From positions 1-36,216 of IMG/VR virus record IMGVR_UViG_3300044624_003023: a stretch of DNA of 36,216 bases. One strand, written 5' to 3'. The translations under genes were made by a program, and so were the position numbers. Positions within the stretch are counted from its first letter, which is position 1; every line of letters starts with the position of its first letter. Below are positions 1 through 8,114 of this stretch, piece after piece. The notes below the pieces were generated by a model, which was not told the DNA's origin, did not search any database, and worked only from the letters and a program-made list of their open reading frames with translations. This DNA comes from a virus.

Positions 1-156
1 ACCGCAGAATATCACTCTGTCACATTTCTTTTCTTGGCCTAGCTTAGTAGCCCAATCAACAAAGTCTACACAGTCTTGATTGAACTGTTGACTGTTAGAT
101 TTTTTACCAAAATGAATATCTGTAAAAACTAATGCACGATTAAAAGGTTTAGACAT
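1..156 (-). CDS. 47: gp47-like recombination endonuclease subunit (N-terminal 52 residues, cut by window edge)
   Basis: Reading leftwards from an ATG at 156, the frame is open to the window edge. The visible protein begins MSKPFNRALVFTDIHFGKKS, and DIHFG at residues 13-17 matches the D-x-H metal-binding motif I of the SbcD/Mre11 calcineurin-like phosphoesterases. The end (DRVIFCG) is where this family runs into the strand before motif II (GD-x-x-D), which lies outside the window. In T4, gp47 pairs with gp46 in a nuclease complex that resects DNA ends for recombination-dependent replication. The neighbour gp55 upstream matches the T4 order 55-47-46, which supports the call. Only 38 bp separate it from the gp55 stop. 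No Shine-Dalgarno is visible, and a TATAAT box lies six bases before the ATG. The catalytic core cannot be inspected. Confidence 0.8.
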   Translation of the reverse strand, partial: MSKPFNRALVFTDIHFGKKSNSQQFNQDCVDFVDWATKLGQEKKCDRVIFCG

Positions 157-162
157 ACTGAT

Positions 163-192
163 ATTATATGCTTGTTAGTATTGATTTAACAA
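163..192 (-). promoter_or_regulatory. Putative sigma70-type promoter for gp47
   Basis: On the minus strand, TTGTTA (192-187) is followed after 18 bases by a perfect TATAAT (168-163). Counting the -10 box as -12 to -7 puts the start of transcription on the A of the gp47 ATG at 156, so the transcript would be leaderless. The DNA is AT-rich, so a chance match is possible. The identical spacing to ATG at the other minus-strand small gene (8108) raises confidence. Confidence 0.45.
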
Positions 193-194
193 GA

Positions 195-986
195 TTAATC
201 TTGACTCCAGTCATTTTGACGTGTGTAACTTGGATTCATATTATTCATTTCTAAAATATCATCTCTAATATTTTGATTTTTCTTTTCAATGTTCAAAATA
301 CGAGTAAACGAATTTGTAATAGTTGCAGTATAGTATGCAAACGGATTAGATGATTTTGATTCATCAAACTGTAAACCAACTTGACTTAACTGCAATAGTG
401 CTTGACTACGCATTTCATCATTGTAAGTGTATCCTCGCCAGTTGCCTCTGGTGCCGTAGCGTTCACAAAGCTTTATAAACATCTTAGCAAGTTCATTTGT
501 TATCTTACCTTGTTCCTTGCTAAAGTAACCGTTTTGCATACCACCAATCCAGTGACTTTTCCCAACACAGTATGGTTGATCGTTCTCATCTAAACGGTAG
601 TGTTGAAAAGGCGGAAAGTTAACTCTAACATGATGATCACTTTTAATCTTTGGTGTTTTCTTACGTCCTGGCGCAAGAGGAACGTGATCAAATGTCATAA
701 TTCTAAAAACTAATTCAGTTTTTAAAATTTTCTTTGAATCTACTCTGAACTGTTCTTGTTTAACTTTTGAATCTGTTTTTAATGCTAGATCCCATGCATC
801 GCGAGTTAATCTATCTGCTCTATTTTTCTTTGCCTGTGCAATTGTATTTCTATTAATTTTACTTACACTTGGTAATATAATATCGTACTGTGAGTCTTCT
901 GTGGCCAAATAAGAACAATATGTATTTTTACTTTTATGAATTTCTCTTAATATATCGCGGTTATTTAAATAATTTACTCTAACCAA
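195..986 (-). CDS. 55: gp55-like sigma factor for late transcription
   Basis: 263-residue protein related to T4 gp55, the small sigma factor that directs host RNA polymerase to late promoters. The recognisable core is in the C-terminal half: a segment with RGNWRGYTYNDEM leads into SSNPFAYYTATITNSFTRI (from residue 212), the sigma region-2-like helix seen in gp55 proteins, followed by a basic IEKKNQ stretch. About 150 residues precede the core, so it is longer than T4 gp55 (about 185). No hydrophobic/acidic clamp-binding tail like that of T4 gp55 is obvious at its end (YTRQNDWSQD). The start is TTG at 986: the codon just upstream is the stop TAG, no ATG occurs before the core, and a good Shine-Dalgarno AGGAG (998-994) lies 7 bases away. 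It reads away from the virion genes and precedes gp47, as in T4. Confidence 0.85.
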   Translation of the reverse strand: MVRVNYLNNRDILREIHKSKNTYCSYLATEDSQYDIILPSVSKINRNTIAQAKKNRADRLTRDAWDLALKTDSKVKQEQFRVDSKKILKTELVFRIMTFDHVPLAPGRKKTPKIKSDHHVRVNFPPFQHYRLDENDQPYCVGKSHWIGGMQNGYFSKEQGKITNELAKMFIKLCERYGTRGNWRGYTYNDEMRSQALLQLSQVGLQFDESKSSNPFAYYTATITNSFTRILNIEKKNQNIRDDILEMNNMNPSYTRQNDWSQD

Positions 987-1011
987 CTAAAATCTCCTAA
1001 AATAACAGCAT

Positions 1012-1040
1012 ATTATATAACCGATAAATATTTAAAACAA
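1012..1040 (-). promoter_or_regulatory. Putative sigma70-type promoter for gp55
   Basis: On the minus strand, TTGTTT (1040-1035), a 17-base spacer and a perfect TATAAT (1017-1012) lie upstream of gp55. The predicted start at about 1005 gives a 19-base leader that carries the AGGAG ribosome site. This would let the host polymerase make gp55 before late promoters fire. It overlaps the late-promoter palindrome at 1024-1047. Confidence 0.5.
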
Positions 1041-1048
1041 TATTTATT
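1023..1048. promoter_or_regulatory. Back-to-back late-promoter pair in a perfect inverted repeat
   Basis: The plus strand has GATAAATA at 1023-1030 and the minus strand has AATAAATA at 1048-1041; both resemble the T4-type late box TATAAATA. They are the arms of a perfect 9-bp inverted repeat (ATAAATATT at 1024-1032, its complement at 1039-1047) with a 6-base centre. With the T4 late-box geometry, starts would fall at 1036 (rightward, into gp48) and 1035 (leftward, into gp55), on adjacent bases. The rightward box is best supported because the same box and the same 27-base gap to ATG recur before gp6. The leftward one is more speculative. Confidence 0.5.
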
Positions 1049-1057
1049 GGATTAACA

Positions 1058-2248
1058 ATGGCAACTAACGGACCAGTTAACAAAGATGCATTTACTATAC
1101 GTCAGCAGGAAATAGTTTCTGCTGCTGCAAAACGATTGAATATATCTTACGACAATATTAATTCAGCTTTAATTAGAAATGATTTACCTGACACTATTAG
1201 TGTTTTATCAAATAGTGGTAATTTTACAACTAGCGTTGTTCCTTTATACGGAGATATATTAAATCAAACTGAAAAATCACAATTAATTGCAGATAGATTA
1301 CAATCATCTGAAGCTCAACAAGCTCTAGAAAGCTTAAATGGGGTTGCTAATTTACTAGGTAAAAATAAGCAGCCGGTAGTTAGTTCAGCTGGCACAGATA
1401 GAGTAAGAGCAGAAACTTTAGCAAATCCAACTTTTGATCCTAGCACTGCTAGAAGATCAAATGCAGGATTACCTCCCGGGGCTCAAAATACCACAGGATC
1501 AGATGCACAGCCAATTGTTAAATTTACTGCGCCAAACGGAGATGACACAAGGGTTCGAATAGTAGTGCCATCGGGTCCGTTACAAGGTATATTACTAAAC
1601 GGTCCTGTGTTATATCCCTTAGCATCAACTAACGGAGTACTCTTTCCTTATACTCCAACTATATCTGTTAATCACGGTGCTAGGTATAACTCAGAAAACT
1701 TAACTCATAGCAACTATGCTTATCATTTTTATCAATCAAGTGATACTGAATCAATAAGCATAACTGCAACATTTGCATGTAAAAATTCTACTGATGCAGC
1801 TTATGTAATAGCAGCACAACATTTTTTTAGAACAGTAACTAAAATGTTTTATGGACAAGATCCAGAAGCTGGTTTACCTCCTCCTGTTTTAAGATTAGAA
1901 GGACACGGTGACTATCAATTTGGTGCCCATAAAGAATCTGTTGGTGGCGTTCCTATTATAATTGAATCTTTTGGTATTAGCTTGCCAGAAGATGTTGATT
2001 ACATCACAGCAATAACTAATGGTGCAACTGCTGGCAACAATCCTGCAAACAGCGGACCAGGTAGTAATCCAACTGCTGCACCTAATACTGGAAGTTCTAA
2101 TGGGCAAACTAGAGTCCCAATTGTCCAACAATTTAGTCTAACTTGCAAGCCTCTCTATAGTCGTAAAAGTATTACAGGTGATTTTGGCTTTAGAAAGTTT
2201 GCAGCTGGTCAATTGCTTTCAACAGGTTCAAGAGGAGGATTTATCTAA
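1058..2248 (+). CDS. 48: Baseplate tail-tube junction/initiator protein, gp48/gp54 type
   Basis: 396-residue protein. Residues about 193-316 carry the tube-like core: FPYTPTISVNHGARYNSENL, then a beta segment ending in YHFYQSSDTESISITATF, a helix AQHFFRTVTKMFYGQD (about 252-267), PPPVLRLEGHGDYQFG, and VPIIIESFGISLPEDVDYI (about 298-316). This order matches the gp48/gp54 family, which caps the baseplate and seeds tail-tube polymerisation. A long N-terminal part (1-150) and an Asn/Gly/Ser-rich loop (about 318-350) are less conserved in appearance. It is the first gene after the divergent promoter region and overlaps gp53 by one base (TAATG). Gp48 and gp54 are hard to separate by eye; position next to gp53 suggests gp48, as in related marine phages. 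Confidence 0.7.
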   Translation: MATNGPVNKDAFTIRQQEIVSAAAKRLNISYDNINSALIRNDLPDTISVLSNSGNFTTSVVPLYGDILNQTEKSQLIADRLQSSEAQQALESLNGVANLLGKNKQPVVSSAGTDRVRAETLANPTFDPSTARRSNAGLPPGAQNTTGSDAQPIVKFTAPNGDDTRVRIVVPSGPLQGILLNGPVLYPLASTNGVLFPYTPTISVNHGARYNSENLTHSNYAYHFYQSSDTESISITATFACKNSTDAAYVIAAQHFFRTVTKMFYGQDPEAGLPPPVLRLEGHGDYQFGAHKESVGGVPIIIESFGISLPEDVDYITAITNGATAGNNPANSGPGSNPTAAPNTGSSNGQTRVPIVQQFSLTCKPLYSRKSITGDFGFRKFAAGQLLSTGSRGGFI

Positions 2249-2547
2249 TGGCACAATATTTGACTAGTAGTCCTTACTTTAATACAGATGTTTATGGTGA
2301 ATTTTTAGATACATTAAGTTATAGAGCGATTCCAAAAGAAGCAGACGACATTGTTTATACTATTAAACCACAACATGGATTAAGACCAGATTTGTTAGCA
2401 TATGATTTGTACGGTGATGCAAATTTATGGTGGGTGTTTGCTGTTAGAAATCCAAACACAATTGAAGATCCAATATTTGATTTCCAACCAGGTTTAACAA
2501 TATTCTTGCCAAAATCAACAACATTAAAAAGGGTACTAGGTTTATAA
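2248..2547 (+). CDS. 53: Baseplate wedge subunit gp53-like (short, LysM-like)
   Basis: 99-residue protein. The middle holds LRPDLLAYDLYGDANLWWVF followed by an Asn-rich turn, and the end has GLTIFLPKST, the strand with which LysM-like folds finish. T4 gp53 contains a LysM-like domain and binds at the wedge-hub interface of the baseplate; T4 gp53 is about 196 residues, so this version is about half length, essentially the LysM-like core. A strong Shine-Dalgarno AGGAGG (2233-2238) inside the end of the previous gene sits 9 bases before the ATG, and the start overlaps the previous stop by one base, so the two genes are translationally coupled. The next gene follows after one base. Confidence 0.8.
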   Translation: MAQYLTSSPYFNTDVYGEFLDTLSYRAIPKEADDIVYTIKPQHGLRPDLLAYDLYGDANLWWVFAVRNPNTIEDPIFDFQPGLTIFLPKSTTLKRVLGL

Positions 2548-2548
2548 T

Positions 2549-5329
2549 ATGGCAAAAAAACAAATTACTGCTGCAAGCTCTTCAACAGAAGTTAGAACAG
2601 CGTATGAGCAAATTGCTAAAGCACAACAAGAGTACAGAGAAGCATTAGATGCTTTAAAAAATGAGCAAGGTATACCTGTAGTACCAAGTACAGGTCAACC
2701 TCTTACTGCACAACAAGAATTAAATTTAGCATCAGGAATTGCGTCAAAATATGATTACGTTGACGTAGGTGGAAATTTAGGATCAAAAGAATTTGGATAT
2801 AATGTAGGCGGTGATACATTTTATGTTCAAGGATTAGATAATCAAACTAAAACAACTTTACCTCCTGAATCTAAAACAACAATCAATCAAGATGATGCAT
2901 TTCCTACATCAAACACAAATACTGTTGTTCCAAAAATAAACACAAATCCAAAAACAAATAATCCTAGTCAAGCAAAACTTGATCAAAGTATAGTTAATGA
3001 AGCTGCACCTTCTCCTGCTACGCAATCATCTCAAGTACAGCCTGACACTTCTACAAACACAACTAGTGCTAAAGATTCAGCTCAAGCTGGCGCTGCATTA
3101 GAAAGCAATAGTAAGTTACAAAATACTCAAAGTCAAAATGGTATTGTTAGTCAAAACCCAAACGAACTACCAACTACAAATAATTTACCAGGAAGATTAT
3201 CAGATGAGTTTTTAAGAGAACCCGCAATATCTGATAGTCGTAAAAAAGGTAACATAGACGACGCAGCAAAAAATACAAATCCAATGGGCACTGCAATAAC
3301 GGGATTTGGAAACCAAAATTCAATAAACATTTCGCCTGATCCAGGAATTTCAAAACCTTCAGGCACTGTATCAATTGATACAACAGACTCGGTAAATGTG
3401 CCGCAATCTGCACCCGGAACAAATAATAAACCTGGTGTTACAGAACGTCCTAATATATTACATGAATACGCTAATTGGACATACAAACTTGCTTGGTACA
3501 TGCTTGATAATAATTCCTATAATAGCATTGCTAAAACAGGCGCAGTGCCTGGAAACGTTGGTAGATTAATTGCAAAAAGTGGAGGTGTTGGTGCCCAGCA
3601 ATCGCAAGAAATGGCAGGCGATGTTTATTTTAGAAACTTAAGAATAACAAGCGTAATTGGTAATCGTCAAGCAGCCGCTGCAACAAATAACGTTGAATTA
3701 GAAATGACTGTAGTTGAACCATATGGTGCAAGTTTAATAGGTGAACTTGCAGCAATGGCGTTAAACATGACAGGAGAAAATAGCATAAGTCCTGCTGAAG
3801 TAGCATACTTGATAGAAATAGATTTCGCAGGATACAAAGACGATGGATCAATGATTCCAAGTATTTTAAAAAATGGTAAAAAATATATACCAGTAAAAAT
3901 ACTTTCTATTGAGATGGCATTACAAGCAGCAGGCACAGTCTATACTATTTCTATGGCACCGTATTCATTTTTTGCTATGACATCAAGATATGCAGACATG
4001 GAATTTGGTATAAAATTAAAAGGCAAAGTAGTATCAGACATGCTAGGAGACGGGCCTGGTGGTTTAATGTCGCAGCTAAATCTTTGGGAAAAATTAAAAG
4101 CAGGGGAAAGTAAAGTTGCATCTGTACCAGATCAATATGCAATTGAAATTTACAGTTTTAATACAAAAGGCAGCAGAGATCAATCAATGGCTAATAGTCC
4201 TTTTGCTTACCCTCAAGTAGGCGGTGACGGAACAATAGCAAAGACTCGCGACTTTGAAACTAATGCAGTAGGTGAAACAACTTATACTATACCAAGAGGT
4301 AGTATTATTAAAGATGTAATTAAAAATATTATACTACATTCGCAATATTTTAACGAACGTGTAGATCCAAAAAAACCTTATGATGAAACAAAAGCAGCAG
4401 AGTTAATTAAAATTATACCTGTTATAGAACTACTTTCAGATTACGATACTGCAAGAAATGAATTTGCTAAAAAAATAACTTACAAAGTTTTTAATACACT
4501 AAATTTTGGTGAAGTTATGGCAGGTGTTGGAAATGCTCCTGTAAGTGATTGGGGATATAGTAAAATATATAATTGGTTGTTTACAGGAAAAAATGCCGAC
4601 ATTCTTGATGCTAATTTAGTATTCAATATGGTTTATTTTGCTAAGATGCAAACGAATGTTACAGAACAAAATACGATTAAGCTAGGACAAACTGCTGATG
4701 GTTTACGTGAATGGGCTGATCAAAGCTATTCTAAAAAGGGTATTGCAACAAAAGGCGGCGGAGTAAGTAGCTCAGGTTCAAATGTTCCGGAAAGATATAT
4801 CAATGCAACTGTAGCTGCTGAATGGTTTGATTCAAAACTTAACAGTAGTAATGCAGACAATGTTATTTTAGATTTAAGAATAATTGGTGATCCAGATTGG
4901 ATACCACAAGACGGTAGCATTAGAGGCGGTGCCATTGAAGTTGGCACAGACTTAGTTGATCGACACGGAAGTATCGCAGTTGATGTTGCAGGGGTCTATG
5001 TAAAACTTAATTTAAGAACACCTAGAGATTATGATCCTAAAACAGGATTAATGGAATTAAAAGCAGATCAACTTACTATCCAAGGTGTTTACCAAGTTAT
5101 TACTGCCGAAAGTCTTTTTGAAGACGGCAGATTCACACAAACACTAAACATGGTTAAAGTTCCAAATCAAGAAGAAGAATCTGCAGGATCGCGCAGACAA
5201 ACACAAAATAACATACAAGGCAGGGGAGGAGCGATTCCAAATGGAACTGATCCTGCATTAGCAAATGTTTCTAATATTAATGCATCAGTTAATACAAGTA
5301 ATAATCCAACAACACCAAATGCGAGATAG
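2549..5329 (+). CDS. Putative baseplate hub protein (gp27 position)
   Basis: 926-residue protein. Residues 1-45 are a predicted helix rich in Gln/Lys/Ala. Residues about 100-300 are Asn/Thr/Gln/Pro/Ser-rich and look disordered. From about 302 (LHEYANWTYKLAWYMLD) the protein becomes folded, with beta-rich stretches (FRNLRITSVIG, VELEMTVVEPYGASL), a block YNWLFTGKNADILDANLVFN at about 674 and IIGDPDWIPQDG at about 779. Blocks of this sort occur in myovirus hub or tail-tube-like baseplate proteins, and the gene lies between gp53 and gp5, so a gp27-like ring under the spike is the best inference. The last 60 residues are again Asn/Gln-rich. It is more than twice the length of T4 gp27 (391 residues). 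I see no catalytic motif. The hub role is inferred from position and these blocks. Confidence 0.6.
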   Translation: MAKKQITAASSSTEVRTAYEQIAKAQQEYREALDALKNEQGIPVVPSTGQPLTAQQELNLASGIASKYDYVDVGGNLGSKEFGYNVGGDTFYVQGLDNQTKTTLPPESKTTINQDDAFPTSNTNTVVPKINTNPKTNNPSQAKLDQSIVNEAAPSPATQSSQVQPDTSTNTTSAKDSAQAGAALESNSKLQNTQSQNGIVSQNPNELPTTNNLPGRLSDEFLREPAISDSRKKGNIDDAAKNTNPMGTAITGFGNQNSINISPDPGISKPSGTVSIDTTDSVNVPQSAPGTNNKPGVTERPNILHEYANWTYKLAWYMLDNNSYNSIAKTGAVPGNVGRLIAKSGGVGAQQSQEMAGDVYFRNLRITSVIGNRQAAAATNNVELEMTVVEPYGASLIGELAAMALNMTGENSISPAEVAYLIEIDFAGYKDDGSMIPSILKNGKKYIPVKILSIEMALQAAGTVYTISMAPYSFFAMTSRYADMEFGIKLKGKVVSDMLGDGPGGLMSQLNLWEKLKAGESKVASVPDQYAIEIYSFNTKGSRDQSMANSPFAYPQVGGDGTIAKTRDFETNAVGETTYTIPRGSIIKDVIKNIILHSQYFNERVDPKKPYDETKAAELIKIIPVIELLSDYDTARNEFAKKITYKVFNTLNFGEVMAGVGNAPVSDWGYSKIYNWLFTGKNADILDANLVFNMVYFAKMQTNVTEQNTIKLGQTADGLREWADQSYSKKGIATKGGGVSSSGSNVPERYINATVAAEWFDSKLNSSNADNVILDLRIIGDPDWIPQDGSIRGGAIEVGTDLVDRHGSIAVDVAGVYVKLNLRTPRDYDPKTGLMELKADQLTIQGVYQVITAESLFEDGRFTQTLNMVKVPNQEEESAGSRRQTQNNIQGRGGAIPNGTDPALANVSNINASVNTSNNPTTPNAR

Positions 5330-5338
5330 TAGATAAAA

Positions 5339-7933
5339 ATGGCATATTCAATAAACAAAGCACAAACAACGAATAACGATAAGAGAACCGGTTCTCATAT
5401 CTATCCAGGTACATTCTTAGCTGAAGTAATGCATAATCAAGATCCACAGAAAGCAGGAAGATTGTGGGTTTTCATTTCAGAATTTGGTTATAAAAAAGAT
5501 GATCCTGCATCTTGGATACCAGTTTCTTATGCAAGTCCTTTTTACGGTATCAGTCCACATGCTGCTCCGGACCCTAATGCAAGTTCTTCAGGAGGACAAC
5601 AACAAGAGCAACCAGTAACCACTTACGGATTTTGGGCTATACCTCCAGATGTGGGTGTAAAAGTTTTATGTACCTTTGTTGAAGGTAATTTAACTTACGG
5701 ATACTGGTATGCAGTTGTTCCGACTATTAGTCATAGTATGATACCTGCAATGGGCGCACCTGACGGGAAGAGTCCAGTTATGGACATCAATCCTTTGTCT
5801 CCGCAAATTTCAGTTACTGAAGATTTAGACTCATTAGAACGACAACCTTATGAACCTTTGACAACACAGTTTAGCACACAAGGTATTCAAGAAGATCCAA
5901 TGCGAGGACCAATAACTTCTAGCAGCTTTAGAGAAAGCCCAAGTCGTGTTTTTGGTATAAGCAGTCAAGTAACACCTGACGCCCCCGGCCATACATTTGT
6001 TATGGATGATGGAGATGCAGAAGGAAAAAATAAATTAATTCGTATTCGTTCGGCCGGTGGCAATCAAATTACCATGCATGATGATACTGGCATGATTTAT
6101 TTGATTAACGCTCAAGGAACAGGCTGGATTGAAATAAGCCCAAGCGGTCAAATTGATGTGTTTGGTGCTGCTGGTATTAACTTAGCCACTAATGGTGATG
6201 TTAACTTACATGCTGATAAGAATGTTAACATACACGCAGGTGAATGCGTTAAGATAGTTGGTATGAAAGGTACCAAAGTAATGGGCGGTGAAGAACTGCA
6301 ATTACATGGTGCCAAAACAATGATTGAAGGTGTTGATAGTTTGCACGTTCATAGTTGTAAAGAAATGATGTTTACATCATTTGGTGACATACACATGAAA
6401 GCATTTAACTATTTCTGTTTAAAAGGCAAGTGTTTTTATTGGAATAGCTGTACAGCTAAAGAATCAGAACAAGTTCCGCCAGAACAACCAGCTGATGTAA
6501 GTGGATACAAAACTACAGTAGCTAGAGCACCAAGCAAAGAACCTTATAAAGAGCACGATGGTGGACAAGGTGCAGCAGGCGGCGGAACCGCTGGTGCAGG
6601 CGGTACTGGAAGCAGTAGCACAGGTGGAAGCGCAACAGATGCAGGAGGTATGTTTGGCGGACTACCAAATGCTGGTGCTATGGATACTGCTGCAACATCG
6701 CTTGGCGGAAACTTTAATTTAGGTTTTTCAACTCCATTTAATAATGTTGGTAAAGTAGATACACCAGCAACATCTTTAGGTAATAATTTTCAACTAACAA
6801 CTAGCGTTAGACCAAGTAACACACCTTTACCAACCAGCAAAACTAATCCAGTACCAACTAATTCTGCTTCGTCAGCGGGTATGAGTTTTACACAATCTCC
6901 AACGATTTCAAATCCAGGCGGAGGAATAAAACCAACTGTAGTTGATTCAACTGCACTTAGTAATGCAACAAGAACACAAGCAACTAGAACATCTAACTTA
7001 GCTAATATATCAACTGGCACAAGTGCAAATTCTTTAGGTACAAGTGTAAGCGGTTCAACAACTCCAAATACCATAACAACTACTGCTTATACTCCAGCAA
7101 CCCAAGCAGGTCCTGTATCAACAGAAGTATTGCCAGCATCGTTAACAGCTACAACTTCTGCTGCTACTGGCCCTAACAGAGGTTTAGCTGCATCTGATAC
7201 AACGCAAACACTAACACAAGAAAATGCAGTTCAAAATCCAAATGCATTTACATCACAAAATCCAGCAGATCAAGCATTAACAGGAAGAACACCTGCACAA
7301 GAAGCAAGCAATGCATTGGGGCAAATGGGAGGAATGACACCAAGTTCTGATCTTCCAGCAGCACCAGGCGGCGGCGGTACAGGATGCTTTGCTACAGGAG
7401 ATAATTGTGATAGACCTATTGACGAAACAGGCGGAACACCGGGCAACGCAGATCCAAATGCAAATGCTGAACAAACAAATTACGCTGCAAATAATCCTGA
7501 AGGTAAAGCAGCAGCGGAAGAATATTTAGGAAGACCAATGTCTGACAGCGAATACAATGCGCTTGTAGCTGCTACACATGCTGAAGCTGGTACTAACCAA
7601 ACAGAACAAGCGTGGGTATCAGGGACTATATTAAACAGAGCTCGAGCAAGTGGATTGTCAGTAAATCAAGTGCTTTCACAACCGGGACAATTTGAAGCTG
7701 TTACAGGCCCAGGCGGTAATTCTAACTTCTTAAACGGTCCAAATGCAAGTCGCGCAAGTAGTATTAACGGTAGCATGACTAATATATTGTCTGGTGTACC
7801 AAAGAATAACTATTACTTTGATGCTGCTAATCCTGCCGCATACAAATATGGATCAATGCCAACTAACAGAGGAGGCGTTTCTCCAAGTCAAATTGGTGCA
7901 AGTAGATTCTATCCAGGCGCTAATTGGCCATAA
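5339..7933 (+). CDS. 5: Baseplate central spike gp5-like with C-terminal SleB-like cell-wall hydrolase domain
   Basis: 864-residue protein. Residues about 24-150 form the OB-fold of gp5/VgrG spikes (FLAEVMHNQDPQKAGRLWVF, then VKVLCTFVEGNLTYGYW). Residues about 215-370 are the triple-stranded beta-helix, with short repeats such as GDVNLHADKNVNIHAGE. A Gly/Ser/Thr/Asn/Ala-rich linker covers about 375-715. Residues about 717-864 resemble the SleB/CwlJ (Hydrolase_2) fold: YNALVAATHAEAGTNQTEQA with the likely catalytic Glu749, then VSGTILNRA and LSQPGQFEAV. The spike pierces the outer membrane, and the hydrolase would open peptidoglycan for the tube. In T4 gp5 the lysozyme sits between the OB-fold and the beta-helix; here none is there and an unrelated hydrolase is at the C-terminus. 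Start ATG follows the hub stop by 9 bases. Confidence 0.85.
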   Translation: MAYSINKAQTTNNDKRTGSHIYPGTFLAEVMHNQDPQKAGRLWVFISEFGYKKDDPASWIPVSYASPFYGISPHAAPDPNASSSGGQQQEQPVTTYGFWAIPPDVGVKVLCTFVEGNLTYGYWYAVVPTISHSMIPAMGAPDGKSPVMDINPLSPQISVTEDLDSLERQPYEPLTTQFSTQGIQEDPMRGPITSSSFRESPSRVFGISSQVTPDAPGHTFVMDDGDAEGKNKLIRIRSAGGNQITMHDDTGMIYLINAQGTGWIEISPSGQIDVFGAAGINLATNGDVNLHADKNVNIHAGECVKIVGMKGTKVMGGEELQLHGAKTMIEGVDSLHVHSCKEMMFTSFGDIHMKAFNYFCLKGKCFYWNSCTAKESEQVPPEQPADVSGYKTTVARAPSKEPYKEHDGGQGAAGGGTAGAGGTGSSSTGGSATDAGGMFGGLPNAGAMDTAATSLGGNFNLGFSTPFNNVGKVDTPATSLGNNFQLTTSVRPSNTPLPTSKTNPVPTNSASSAGMSFTQSPTISNPGGGIKPTVVDSTALSNATRTQATRTSNLANISTGTSANSLGTSVSGSTTPNTITTTAYTPATQAGPVSTEVLPASLTATTSAATGPNRGLAASDTTQTLTQENAVQNPNAFTSQNPADQALTGRTPAQEASNALGQMGGMTPSSDLPAAPGGGGTGCFATGDNCDRPIDETGGTPGNADPNANAEQTNYAANNPEGKAAAEEYLGRPMSDSEYNALVAATHAEAGTNQTEQAWVSGTILNRARASGLSVNQVLSQPGQFEAVTGPGGNSNFLNGPNASRASSINGSMTNILSGVPKNNYYFDAANPAAYKYGSMPTNRGGVSPSQIGASRFYPGANWP

Positions 7934-8108
7934 TAGTTTCTTGATCTCGATGTAATAGTGCTAAACGCATTTGCCAAATAGTTTCTTTAGGCATTGCGTT
8001 TAGCTTTTCAAACTCATCAACTAAATCAGCTAACGTCATTTCAATTGGCTGATTATGGCTGTTTTTTATTAAATTAAAAGTAATTGAATAAATCTTATCT
8101 GTGTGCAT
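7920..8108 (-). CDS. Small antisense protein of unknown function
   Basis: 62 residues, starting MHTDKIYSITFNLI and ending LLHRDQETIMAN. I do not recognise it. The sequence looks like real protein: an N-terminal beta-like segment, then an acidic amphipathic helix (LADLVDEFEKLN) and a second helix (KETIWQMRLALLHRD). Its 3' end overlaps the gp5 stop by 14 bases on the opposite strand, and it fills the only gap in the baseplate run. A sigma70-like promoter (TTGACA, 16 bases, TAAAAT) lies directly in front, with the predicted start on the A of the ATG and no Shine-Dalgarno. An internal Met at 8039 (MTLADLV) is an alternative start. There is no membrane segment or signal peptide. An early-expressed small protein is an inference. 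Confidence 0.6.
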   Translation of the reverse strand: MHTDKIYSITFNLIKNSHNQPIEMTLADLVDEFEKLNAMPKETIWQMRLALLHRDQETIMAN

Positions 8109-8114
8109 AGTAAA

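Noticed and set aside
402-593. Plus-strand open frame of 63 codons within gp55
   Set aside because: It is antisense to a conserved gene, has no ribosome site and encodes a low-complexity hydrophobic peptide.
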